Assembly (NCBI GenBank): GCA_012523465.1
Contig: JAAYIK010000005.1
Location: 1-64,000 of the forward strand
DNA length: 64,000 nt
Source of the DNA: Lysobacteraceae bacterium
GTDB lineage: Bacteria > Pseudomonadota > Gammaproteobacteria > Nitrococcales > AK92
Reading direction: 5' to 3'
The translations under genes were made by a program, and so were the position numbers. The notes beneath the pieces are model-generated. The model had not been told where the DNA came from and did no database searches. It was given only the letters and a program-made list of their open reading frames with translations. Shown here piece by piece: positions 1 through 7,829 of the stretch. The first letter of the stretch is position 1. Each line of letters begins with the position of its first letter.

Positions 1-606
1 CATCTTCGCTTCCTTGCGGCCGAAGCTGATGCCGGGCAGGTCGGCAGGGACCGCGAAGGCCGAGATCCCGCGCGCGCCCTCACCGCCGGTGCGGGCCATC
101 ACCATCAGGATATCGGTATCGCCCGCGCCGGAAGTGAACACCTTGCCGCCAGCGATCACGTAGCTGTCGCCGTCCCGTCTGGCGCTGGTGCGCAGGGAAG
201 CCGCATCGGAACCCGCCCCCGGCTCGGTGAGCGCATAGGAAGCCAGCTTGCGCCCCGAAGTCAGCGCCGGTCCCCATTCCTGCCGCAGCCCTGGCTGTCC
301 CCAGGTGGAGATCATCCAGGTCGCCATGTTGTGAATGGTGATGAAGGCGGTGGTCGAGGTGCAGCCGGCGGCGAGCGCCTCGAACACGATGGAGGCATCC
401 AGCCGGCTGAGGCCCAGGCCGCCGATGTCCTCGGCACAGTAGATGCCACAGAAGCCCATCTCACCGGCCTCGGCGATCACGTCCTTGGGAAAGATGCCCT
501 CGGCATCCCAGCGCGCAGCGTTGGGCGCGAGCCGCTCGCGGGCAAAGCTGCGGGCCGCGTCCAGGAACGCGGCCTGCTCCTCGGTGAGAGAAAAGTCCAT
601 CGCCAT
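1..606 (-). CDS. Isobutyryl-CoA dehydrogenase-like acyl-CoA dehydrogenase (5' part only)
   Basis: Only the N-terminal ~200 residues are in the window; the gene runs off the left edge. The translation opens MAMDFSLTEEQAAF and contains SRLDASIVFEALAAGCTSTT and ITIHNMATWMIS, which closely match the mammalian ACAD8/bacterial isobutyryl-CoA dehydrogenase type. The flavin/substrate segment YALTEPGAGSDAASL is also present. The predicted reaction is FAD-dependent oxidation of isobutyryl-CoA to methacrylyl-CoA in valine degradation. It starts about 15 bp after the mmsA stop codon on the same strand, so the two are almost certainly one operon and supply successive parts of the valine pathway. The start could be the ATG at 606 or the in-frame ATG at 600. 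The family call is firm; the exact substrate is inferred from these motifs and the neighbour. Confidence 0.88.
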   Translation of the reverse strand, partial: MAMDFSLTEEQAAFLDAARSFARERLAPNAARWDAEGIFPKDVIAEAGEMGFCGIYCAEDIGGLGLSRLDASIVFEALAAGCTSTTAFITIHNMATWMISTWGQPGLRQEWGPALTSGRKLASYALTEPGAGSDAASLRTSARRDGDSYVIAGGKVFTSGAGDTDILMVMARTGGEGARGISAFAVPADLPGISFGRKEAKM

Positions 607-621
607 GCTCGCTGCCAGCCC

Positions 622-2124
622 TTAGCGCAAGTTGATGGTCATGTTAGGACCATGCCCGTCAGGGATGTCGGACTCGAACCAGCGCTCAACCACGGTGCGG
701 GTTTCTGTGTAGAACCGCACCGCCTGCTTGCCGTAAGGATGCAGGTCGCCGTAGAAGGAGCCCTTGCCACCGGTGAAGGAGAAGAACGGCAGCGGCACCG
801 GAATAGGCACGTTGACGCCGACCTGCCCAACCTCGGTGTTGAAGCGGTACTTGCGCGCGGCGGCCCCGGAGTCGGTGAAGATGGAGGTGCCGTTGCCGTA
901 GGGGTTGCGGTTCACCAGGGCGATGGCCTCGTCCAGCGTATCCACATGCATGACGCACAGCACCGGCCCGAAGATCTCCTCCTTATAACAGGTCATCTCC
1001 TCGGTGACGTTGTCGATCAGCGTCGGACCGATCCAGTTGCCATTGGGGTAGCCCTCCACCTTGTAGCCGCGCCCATCCAGTAGCAGGGTCGCGCCTTCCT
1101 CCTCGGCGCTGGCGATCAGCCTCTCCACCCGCTCCAGCGCGGCGCGGCTGATGAGCGGGCCGTAAGCGGCCTCGGGGTCATCCGGCACGCCCGGGCGCAG
1201 CTTAGCCATAGCGGCCTTGATGTCCTCCACCCAGTCGCGCGTCTCCTCGCCGACCAGCACCGCCACCGAGATGGCCATACAACGCTGCCCGGCCGCGCCG
1301 CAGGCGGCGCCCACCAGGTTGTTGATCACCTGCTGCTTGTTGGCGTCCGGCATGATGACCATGTGGTTCTTTGCGCCAACCATGCACTGGGCGCGCTTGA
1401 GGTGCTGGGTGGCGGTGCGGTAGATGTGCGCCCCCACCGGTGCCGAGCCAACGAAGGACACGGCCTTGATGTCCGGGTGGGTGATGATTTGCTCCACCTG
1501 CTCCTTGCGGCCGTGGACGATCTGCAACAGCCCCGGCGGCAGCCCGGCCTCGTTCCACAGCTCGGCCAGCCGCATCGGCGTCAGTGGATCCTGCTCGGAA
1601 GGCTTGAGCACGAAGCTGTTACCGCAGACCACGGCGAGCGGGAACATCCACAGCGGGATCATGGCCGGGAAGTTGAACGGGGTGATGCCGGCACAAACGC
1701 CCAGCGGATGCACCCAGCTGATGGTGTCGACGCCGCGGGCGACCTGTTCCACGGTCTCGCCCATGATCAGCGTCGGGATGCCCATGGCGTGCTCGACCAC
1801 CTCGATGCCGCGCCAGACGTCGCCCATGGCGTCGGCCATGATCTTGCCGGTCTCCGCCGCCACGATCCGGGCGATGTCCTCCTGGTGCTCCTTGAGTAGC
1901 GCCTGGTAGCGCATGATGTAGCGCGCCCGCTCCGGCACCGGCACCTGGCGCCATTCTGCCTGGGCCGCCTTGGCCGAGGCGATGGCCCGCTCGATTTCCT
2001 CCGGCAGCGCCACTGGACAGTGGGCGATCACCTCGTTGGTGGCCGGGTTGGTGACCTCGATCCAGTCGGACGTTTCGCTGTCGACGAAGCGCCCGTCGAT
2101 GTACAGGGGGACCTTCTTGGCCAT
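622..2124 (-). CDS. mmsA: Methylmalonate-semialdehyde dehydrogenase (CoA-acylating)
   Basis: This 500-residue aldehyde dehydrogenase superfamily protein has the usual MmsA length. The glycine-rich NAD site is around [12 protein letters not shown] (225-236), and the catalytic cysteine lies in [12 protein letters not shown] (Cys282). The pattern GQRCMA rather than GQ-C-AG is typical of the CoA-acylating branch. It converts methylmalonate semialdehyde to propionyl-CoA in valine (and thymine) catabolism, in the cytoplasm. It is the first gene of a two-gene transcript with the isobutyryl-CoA dehydrogenase. A LiuR-like operator lies about 100 bp upstream inside a plausible promoter, so induction by a branched-chain acyl-CoA is likely but inferred. 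Confidence 0.95.
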   Translation of the reverse strand: MAKKVPLYIDGRFVDSETSDWIEVTNPATNEVIAHCPVALPEEIERAIASAKAAQAEWRQVPVPERARYIMRYQALLKEHQEDIARIVAAETGKIMADAMGDVWRGIEVVEHAMGIPTLIMGETVEQVARGVDTISWVHPLGVCAGITPFNFPAMIPLWMFPLAVVCGNSFVLKPSEQDPLTPMRLAELWNEAGLPPGLLQIVHGRKEQVEQIITHPDIKAVSFVGSAPVGAHIYRTATQHLKRAQCMVGAKNHMVIMPDANKQQVINNLVGAACGAAGQRCMAISVAVLVGEETRDWVEDIKAAMAKLRPGVPDDPEAAYGPLISRAALERVERLIASAEEEGATLLLDGRGYKVEGYPNGNWIGPTLIDNVTEEMTCYKEEIFGPVLCVMHVDTLDEAIALVNRNPYGNGTSIFTDSGAAARKYRFNTEVGQVGVNVPIPVPLPFFSFTGGKGSFYGDLHPYGKQAVRFYTETRTVVERWFESDIPDGHGPNMTINLR

Positions 2125-2212
2125 GGTTCGCTCTCCTCGCTCCCGCCGCTACGGGCCTTGTCACCTGGCGTCGGCCACCGTGCCGGCGGACGGCGCCAGG
2201 ACTGTGAGAAAC

Positions 2213-2240
2213 AGTCTAGTTTCGTTTACGTAAACGTCAA
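2213..2240 (-). promoter_or_regulatory. mmsA promoter with MerR/LiuR-type operator (site A)
   Basis: Read on the minus strand there is a -35-like TTGACG (2235-2240), a 16-bp spacer and a -10-like TAGACT (2213-2218). The spacer carries the palindrome core TTTACGTAAAC. On the plus strand the shared 15-mer is TTTACGTAAACGTCA (2225-2239). The same element occurs before operon A and before the merR gene. An operator between -35 and -10 is the hallmark of MerR-family activators. The rest of the 200-bp space between mmsA and the upstream ligase gene shows nothing else. Confidence 0.7.
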
Positions 2241-2326
2241 TTTGCGCCGCCTCCATGCCTCATAACACCCGCGCTGCCTTTCGCCTGTAGGGCGGCCGGG
2301 GCGCCGAGTCAAGGCCCGGCGCCCGG

Positions 2327-3565
2327 CTAGCCGTGATCGCGCTGGTCATCGATCACCTTGCCGTCGTTAGCCAGCTCCCCGGGCAGCACCAGCCGCACCT
2401 CGCCACGTAGGGTGGTGACGTCGCGGATGGTGGCGACGAGGGCATCCGCCAGCGCCTCGGAAGGCTGGGCGGTTTCGCAGTACAGCGTCATGACATCGCT
2501 GTCCTGTTCGCGACTGACCACCAGCCTGGCACGACCGACCTCCGGATGGCGCTTGACGATCTCGTTGACCTGGGAGGGATGCACGAACATGCCACGCACC
2601 TTGGTGGTCTGGTCGGCCCGCCCCAACCAGCCCTTGATGCGCATGTTGGTGCGGCCGCAGGGGCTCTTGCCGGGCAGCACCGCCGACAGATCGCCGGTGG
2701 CGAAGCGGATCAGCGGGTATTCCGGGTTGAGCACGGTGACCACCACCTCGCCTACCTCCCCGTCCGGCACCGGATCGCCAGTGCCGGGACGCACGATTTC
2801 GACGATCACGCCCTCGTCCACCACCAGGCCCTCGCGGGCTTCGGTCTCATAGGCAACCAGGCCGAGATCGGCGGTGCCGTAGCACTGGTAGAGCACGATG
2901 CCGCGCGCCTGCAGGCGTTCGCGCAACGCGCTCGGCAACGCCTCGCCGGTCACCAGCCCCTTGCGCAGGCTGCTGACATCAGCCCCCATCTCGTCCGCCT
3001 TCTGCAGGATGATGTTGAGAAAGGATGGCGTGCCGGTGTAGCAGAGCGGCCTGAGATCAGCGATGGCACGCACCTGATGCTCGGTATTGCCCACCCCAGC
3101 TGGGAAAACGGGACAGCCTAGGGCCTCAGCACCGGCCTCGAACATGTGTCCCGCCGGCGTGAAGTGGTAAGAAAAGGTGTTGTGTACCAGCTCGCCAGCC
3201 CGGAAGCCGGCGGCATGCATGGCGCGGGCAAAGCGCCAGTAATCAGGCCGGCGCGCCTGCGGCTCGTAGATCGGGCCAGGCGACCGGAACACCCGCGCCA
3301 GCTCCCCAACCGGCACCGTGGTGAGCCCCCCGAACGGCGGCTGCGCCTGCTGCCGCTCGCTGAGCTCGCTCTTGCGCAGCACCGGCAGGCGAGCCAAGGC
3401 CTCGCGGGTGGTGATGGCGGCCGGGTCAAACTCCGCCAGCACCCTGGCGAAATAAGGCGAACGGCTTTTGGCGCGGGCCAGCACGGCCGGCAACTGGGTC
3501 GCCAGGCTCCTGGCGCGCTCGGCATCGGTACGGGTTTCCAGATCGTCGTAGTATTGCGTCATCAC
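2327..3565 (-). CDS. PaaK-family (phenylacetate-CoA ligase-like) adenylate-forming protein, atypical P-loop
   Basis: A 412-residue protein aligning with phenylacetate-CoA ligase family members along its length. Family landmarks are CYTGTPSFLNIILQKADEMG, QCYGTADLGLVAYE (substrate/adenylate loop), FATGDLSAVLPGKSPCGRTN and the C-terminal KGWLGRADQTTKVRGMFVHP hinge. The canonical SSGTTGKPT phosphate loop is replaced by RSPGPIYEP (residues 94-102), so ordinary ATP-dependent ligase activity should not be assumed. It is the last gene of ABC operon A, 9 bp after livF, so it is probably co-transcribed with the importer. Phenylacetate is only a family label. The ATG ATG start allows either of two adjacent codons. 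Confidence 0.82.
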   Translation of the reverse strand: MMTQYYDDLETRTDAERARSLATQLPAVLARAKSRSPYFARVLAEFDPAAITTREALARLPVLRKSELSERQQAQPPFGGLTTVPVGELARVFRSPGPIYEPQARRPDYWRFARAMHAAGFRAGELVHNTFSYHFTPAGHMFEAGAEALGCPVFPAGVGNTEHQVRAIADLRPLCYTGTPSFLNIILQKADEMGADVSSLRKGLVTGEALPSALRERLQARGIVLYQCYGTADLGLVAYETEAREGLVVDEGVIVEIVRPGTGDPVPDGEVGEVVVTVLNPEYPLIRFATGDLSAVLPGKSPCGRTNMRIKGWLGRADQTTKVRGMFVHPSQVNEIVKRHPEVGRARLVVSREQDSDVMTLYCETAQPSEALADALVATIRDVTTLRGEVRLVLPGELANDGKVIDDQRDHG

Positions 3566-3574
3566 AACATCCCA

Positions 3575-4396
3575 TCACAGCCAGCGCTTGCGGCGCTTGT
3601 AGGACTTGAGGTTTTTGAACGAGCGTCTTTCCTCGCTGCCTCCCAGATATGAGGCCTTCACGTCCTCGTTGTTGATCAGCTCTTCCTTGGTCCCATCGAG
3701 AACGATCTTGCCGTTCTCCATGATGTAACCGTACGAGGCAAGGCGCAGCGCCCAGTTGGCGTTCTGCTCCACCAGCAGCATGGTCAGGCCCTGCTCGCGG
3801 TTGATGGTCTCGATGATGCCGAACACCTCTTTCACCAGCAGCGGGGAGCGGCCCATGGAGGGCTCGTCGAGCAGCAGCATTTTCGGCCGCGCCATCAGCG
3901 CTCGGCCGATGGCGAGCATCTGCTGCTCGCCGCCGGAGAGATAGCCGGCCAGGCCCTGGGCGCGCTCGCGCAGCCGCGGGAAGTAATCGAACACCATGTC
4001 GATATCGGCCCGCACCTGCTTGTCCTTGCGGGTGAAGGCACCCAGGCGCAGGTTCTCGAGCACCGTCATGTCTTCCACCACCCGCCGGCCTTCCATCACC
4101 TGGAAGATCCCTTTGCGGACGATTTCTTCCGGCGGCCGGTTGCTGATGGTTTCGCCGAGGAAACCGACGCTGCCGCGGGTGATCTCGCCGTCCTCGGTCT
4201 TGAGCAGGCCGGAGACGGCCTTTAATAAGGTCGTCTTGCCGGCGCCGTTGGCGCCCAGCAGGGTCACGATCTCGCCCTGGGCCACTTCCAGGCTGACGCC
4301 GCGCAGCACCAGGATGACCTCGTCGTAGACCACTTCGATGTTGTTGACCGACAGCACCGGCTCCCGGACGGCCTGTCTCTCAGCGGGTTGTGCCAT
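3575..4396 (-). CDS. livF: Branched-chain-type ABC transporter ATP-binding protein LivF (operon A)
   Basis: A 273-residue ATPase of the LivF group. Walker A is GANGAGKTT (48-56), the ABC signature is LSGGEQQ (153-159), Walker B is LLLDEP (174-179), and VEQNANWAL follows the H-loop region. It pairs with the LivG ATPase encoded first in the same operon to power the LivHM permease at the inner membrane. The C-terminus ends in a basic tail, KSYKRRKRWL, beyond the usual LivF core, and almost the same tail is found on the LivF of operon B. It lies 60 bp after the substrate-binding protein gene and 9 bp before the PaaK-like gene. The substrate is not deducible from this subunit. Confidence 0.92.
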   Translation of the reverse strand: MAQPAERQAVREPVLSVNNIEVVYDEVILVLRGVSLEVAQGEIVTLLGANGAGKTTLLKAVSGLLKTEDGEITRGSVGFLGETISNRPPEEIVRKGIFQVMEGRRVVEDMTVLENLRLGAFTRKDKQVRADIDMVFDYFPRLRERAQGLAGYLSGGEQQMLAIGRALMARPKMLLLDEPSMGRSPLLVKEVFGIIETINREQGLTMLLVEQNANWALRLASYGYIMENGKIVLDGTKEELINNEDVKASYLGGSEERRSFKNLKSYKRRKRWL

Positions 4397-4456
4397 GCCT
4401 GCCTCCCGTTACCGTGGCGAGGACGCGGGCGGTGACCGCCCGCGTCCGCTCGCCAC

Positions 4457-5704
4457 TTACCAACCCAGCCAATCGTCCCGCCGCGGCAGCTCCACCGTGC
4501 CCAGGTTCTCCAGGGTCGGCTTGCCGTCGTTCCAGTGGCTGCGATAGCCCACCACCGAGGTGGTGCCGATATGGTTCTCCGGCGTGAAGGTATGCGGCAG
4601 GCAGACACCTTCCAGGCCGCCCGGCACGTGATCGCGCATCTGCTCCAGCGCCGCCTTGATAGCGGGGCCGGTGATCTCACCTTCCTTGGCCGCCGCCTCC
4701 ATGGCGTCGCGTAGCAGAAACACCGAGCAGATGCCGCGCACGTAGTGCAGGGTGCGCTCCTGGGTGCCTGCGGGGTCGGAGACCGTGGAGACCTCGCGCA
4801 CGATCCTCATCCCTGGCACGTCTTCGTTCCACAATGGCACGCTACCCGGGAACACCACGCCGTCGCCTGCCTTGCCGGCCGCCGGCGCCGACTCCTGATC
4901 GAAGCCCCAGACGTTGGAGAGGAACTGCACGTCGGTGCCCACCGTCTCGCAGGACTTGAGCAGCGAGATGTTGGAGCCGGCGGTGTTGGCAAGATAGGCG
5001 TAGTTAGCGCCGGCCTGCTTGAGCGAAAGGCATTGCGCCTTGAAGTCGCCCGGCATCAGGGAGAAGACGATGGGCGGCAGCACCTGGAAACCGATTTCCT
5101 TGGCGTAGGCCGCGCAGCCTTCCTTGGGCGCGTTAGGGTATGGGTGGTTGTCGCCCATGTGCACGAACTTGGGCTTGCCGCTGCCGCCCTTGCTCTCCCA
5201 GTCCTGCTTAGCCCAGTTGACCAGCGCCCGGCAGCTGTCGGTGTAGGTCGGGCCATAGAAGAAGTTATAGGGCGCCCCGGTCTGGATGTGCGGCGACTTT
5301 CCGGTCGGGTCGGTGAGATGCCCCGAGTACGAGGCCGAGATGAACGGGATCTGATCCTGGGCCACGAAGCGCACCAGCGCTTCGGTGTCGGCCGTACCCC
5401 AGCCCAGGATGGCGACCGGCTTGAGGCGGCTGACCCAACCCTTGTAGGTGGCGATGGCGCGCGGCGTCTGGTAGGCGTAGTCGACCGTCTCGCGCCGAAT
5501 CTTGCGGCCGTCGATGCCGCCGTTGCGGTTGATGTACTCGATGGCGTCCTCGATACCCTTGCCGTAGGGCTGTCCGACGTCCGAGGTGGGGCCGGTATAG
5601 GTCGCCAGATGCCCGACTGGGATCTCGGCGGCCGCCTGGGCTGCCAGCGAGACAAGCCCGAAGGCAACGGCCGATGCTGCAGCAATCGCTGTACGGTACG
5701 ACAT
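4457..5704 (-). CDS. Periplasmic substrate-binding protein of branched-chain-type ABC importer A
   Basis: A 415-residue Peripla_BP_6 (LivJ/K-like) protein. A Sec signal peptide is visible: a short basic start, hydrophobic AIAAASAVAFGLVSLA and an AQA-AAE-like cleavage region near residue 25. The mature chain shows the family pattern VGHLATYTGPTSDVGQPYGK and INRNGGIDGRKI. The ATG at 5704 was chosen because it directly precedes the signal peptide and is preceded by a purine-rich GGAGGAG; the open frame extends further upstream without homology. It captures the ligand for the LivHM permease. It is clearly diverged from the operon B binding protein, so the two importers probably have different ligands. 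That ligand is unknown. Confidence 0.9.
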   Translation of the reverse strand: MSYRTAIAAASAVAFGLVSLAAQAAAEIPVGHLATYTGPTSDVGQPYGKGIEDAIEYINRNGGIDGRKIRRETVDYAYQTPRAIATYKGWVSRLKPVAILGWGTADTEALVRFVAQDQIPFISASYSGHLTDPTGKSPHIQTGAPYNFFYGPTYTDSCRALVNWAKQDWESKGGSGKPKFVHMGDNHPYPNAPKEGCAAYAKEIGFQVLPPIVFSLMPGDFKAQCLSLKQAGANYAYLANTAGSNISLLKSCETVGTDVQFLSNVWGFDQESAPAAGKAGDGVVFPGSVPLWNEDVPGMRIVREVSTVSDPAGTQERTLHYVRGICSVFLLRDAMEAAAKEGEITGPAIKAALEQMRDHVPGGLEGVCLPHTFTPENHIGTTSVVGYRSHWNDGKPTLENLGTVELPRRDDWLGW

Positions 5705-5799
5705 TTCTCCTCCTCCTTCGTCCATTCCACTGGACTTGTTGTACGGACGGCAGGCCGCCCTTGCTGTCGCTGCCGGCCGCACCGGCAGCGCTTGAGACG

Positions 5800-6864
5800 T
5801 CAGTACGAAAACGGGTACAGCTTCCAGTACGCCTTGATCTGCTTCCAACGATGCGCCAGCCCGTCCGGCTCGAAGATCAGGAACAGCACGATGGCCAGTC
5901 CGATAGCCATCTCCTTGAGGTAGCTGACACCGCGCTCCAGGCCCGGCAGCTGGCTGCCCAGGGTGGTCATGAGAGCCTCCATTACCTCGGGCAGCAGCAC
6001 GATGAACACCGTCCCCAGCAGCGTCCCCATCACCGACCCCAGTCCGCCGATGATGATCATGGCGAGGAACTGGATGGATAGCAGAATGGTAAAGCCCTCG
6101 GCCGAGACGAAGCCCAGATAATGCCCGAACAGCGCGCCGCCGATGCCGGCGTAGAATGAGGACACGCCGAAGGCCAGGATGCGGTACTTGGTCAGGTTGA
6201 TGCCCATGATCTCGGCCGAGAGGTAGTGATCGCGCACCGCCACAAAAGCACGGCCGTCGCGGCTGCGCAGCAGGTTGCTGCCGGCCAGGTACATCACCAC
6301 CATGAAGAACAGCACCACGTAGAAGTAGCTTTTGTCGGTCGCGAACACGAAGCCGAACAAGTTGAGCGGCTGCGCCACTGAGCCTGCCGAGCCGCCGCTG
6401 AACCAATCGGCGCGGTTGAAGAAGTCCTCCAGGATGAACTGCGCGGCGAGCGTCGCGATGGCCAGATACAGCCCCTTGATGCGCGCCGCTGGGATGCCGA
6501 CGATCATGCCGACCGCGGTGGTCATCAGCCCCGCCAGCGGGATGGCCAGGATGACCGGCACGCCGAAGTTGTTGCTGATCCAGGCCGAGGCGAAGGCGCC
6601 GAAGCCAAAGAAGGCCGAGTGTCCCAGCGAGATCTGGCCGCTGAAGCCCACCAGGATGTTGAGCCCCAGCGCGGCGATGCCGTAGTAGCCGATCTGGATC
6701 AACAGATTGGTGTAATAGGTGTCAAGCACGTGCGGCGCGAACAGCAGCACGATCAGCCCTGCGATCGCGAAGTTGCGCGAGCGCGGCGTCGGGAAGATCG
6801 TGGTGTCGGCCTTGTAGGTGGTGCGGAACTCACCGCACCGCATGCTATCGGCTGTAAGCGACAT
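5800..6864 (-). CDS. livM: Branched-chain-type ABC transporter permease LivM (operon A)
   Basis: A 354-residue inner-membrane permease. It has many hydrophobic segments and the LivM hallmarks GLNILVGFSGQISLGHSAFF, IPAARIKGLYLAIATLA and the EAA-like loop SAEIMGINLTKYRI followed by SSFYAGIGGAL. Length is typical for LivM, with a slightly long N-terminal cytosolic stretch of ~30 residues. It forms the translocation channel with LivH, encoded 71 bp upstream. The binding protein gene follows after a 95-bp gap. Function as a permease is secure; the transported compound is not. Confidence 0.92.
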   Translation of the reverse strand: MSLTADSMRCGEFRTTYKADTTIFPTPRSRNFAIAGLIVLLFAPHVLDTYYTNLLIQIGYYGIAALGLNILVGFSGQISLGHSAFFGFGAFASAWISNNFGVPVILAIPLAGLMTTAVGMIVGIPAARIKGLYLAIATLAAQFILEDFFNRADWFSGGSAGSVAQPLNLFGFVFATDKSYFYVVLFFMVVMYLAGSNLLRSRDGRAFVAVRDHYLSAEIMGINLTKYRILAFGVSSFYAGIGGALFGHYLGFVSAEGFTILLSIQFLAMIIIGGLGSVMGTLLGTVFIVLLPEVMEALMTTLGSQLPGLERGVSYLKEMAIGLAIVLFLIFEPDGLAHRWKQIKAYWKLYPFSY

Positions 6865-6935
6865 GCCTCCCCCCTCAGATTCTCCTCATCCTTCCAGCGA
6901 CCGGGCCATGACCCGACCCGGCCCGCCGCGGCGGT

Positions 6936-7829
6936 TCAAATCCGTTCGATGTCCTCGGTGCCAAACAGGCCGTAGGGGCGGATCATCAGGATGACCACCA
7001 GCACGTAGAACGGCAGGATGTTGTAGAGGTTGCCCCAGTGCAGCCACTCGCCGTCCACGAACTGCGCCGCGTTCTCCAGCACCCCGATGATCAGGCCGCC
7101 GACGATGGCGCCGACGATGGAGTCGAGCCCGCCCAGGATGGCCGCCGGGAACACCTTGATGCCGATGAACGACAGCGCCGAGCTCACCCCGTTGACGATG
7201 CCGATGGTGACGCCGGCCACCGCCGAGACCACCGCCGAGATCGCCCAGGCCAGCGCGAACACCCGGTGCACCGAGATGCCGAGGCTCGCCGCCACCTGCT
7301 GGTCGAAGGCGGTGGCCCGCATCGCCAGGCCCATGCGCGAGTATTTGAAGAAGGCGTAAAAGCCCACCATGATGAGCAGCGAAATGACGAAGCTCATCAG
7401 GTAGGCCGTCTGCACGTTGAGCCCCCAGATGTTGATACTCTCGCGCGGAAAGACCGACGGGAACGGCTGCACGTACTCGCCGAAGATCCAGCTTATGCCC
7501 GCCTTGAAGAAGATTGACAGCCCGATGGTCAGCATGATCACCGAGATGATGGGCTCGCCGATCATGGGCCGCAGCACCACCATCTGCAGCAGGATACCGA
7601 AGACGAACATGAAGGCCAGCGTCAGCACAAAGCCCAGCCAGAACGGCAGCCCGAAGTGCACCAGCATGGCCCAGCAGACCCAAGCGCCGATGAGCAGGAA
7701 CTCGCCCTGGGCGAAGTTCACCACCTGGGTGGACTTGTAGATCAGCACGAACGACATGGCGACCACGCCGTAGAGCACGCCGATGATGACGCCGTTGACG
7801 ATCAGTTGCAGCAGCAGTTGCCAGTTCAT
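6936..7829 (-). CDS. livH: Branched-chain-type ABC transporter permease LivH (operon A)
   Basis: A 297-residue permease. Family motifs include NGVIIGVLYGVVAMSFVLIY, VVNFAQGEFLLIGAW, RMGLAMRATAFDQQVAASLG and GGLDSIVGAIVGGLIIGVLE, ending with FYVLVVILMIRPYGLFG. Its start overlaps the upstream ligase gene by 4 bp (ATGA-type junction), suggesting translational coupling between the ligase and the permease. Together with LivM it makes the membrane pore of importer A. Confidence 0.93.
   Translation of the reverse strand: MNWQLLLQLIVNGVIIGVLYGVVAMSFVLIYKSTQVVNFAQGEFLLIGAWVCWAMLVHFGLPFWLGFVLTLAFMFVFGILLQMVVLRPMIGEPIISVIMLTIGLSIFFKAGISWIFGEYVQPFPSVFPRESINIWGLNVQTAYLMSFVISLLIMVGFYAFFKYSRMGLAMRATAFDQQVAASLGISVHRVFALAWAISAVVSAVAGVTIGIVNGVSSALSFIGIKVFPAAILGGLDSIVGAIVGGLIIGVLENAAQFVDGEWLHWGNLYNILPFYVLVVILMIRPYGLFGTEDIERI

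Noticed and set aside
660..690. tRNA 3'-end-like sequence (GACTCGAACC)
   Set aside because: It lies inside mmsA, encodes the C-terminal FESDIPDG region, and no cloverleaf can be built around it.
4457..6406. Apparent 649-residue fusion ending in the substrate-binding protein
   Set aside because: The upstream part is out-of-frame livM sequence; the real protein begins with a signal peptide at 5704.
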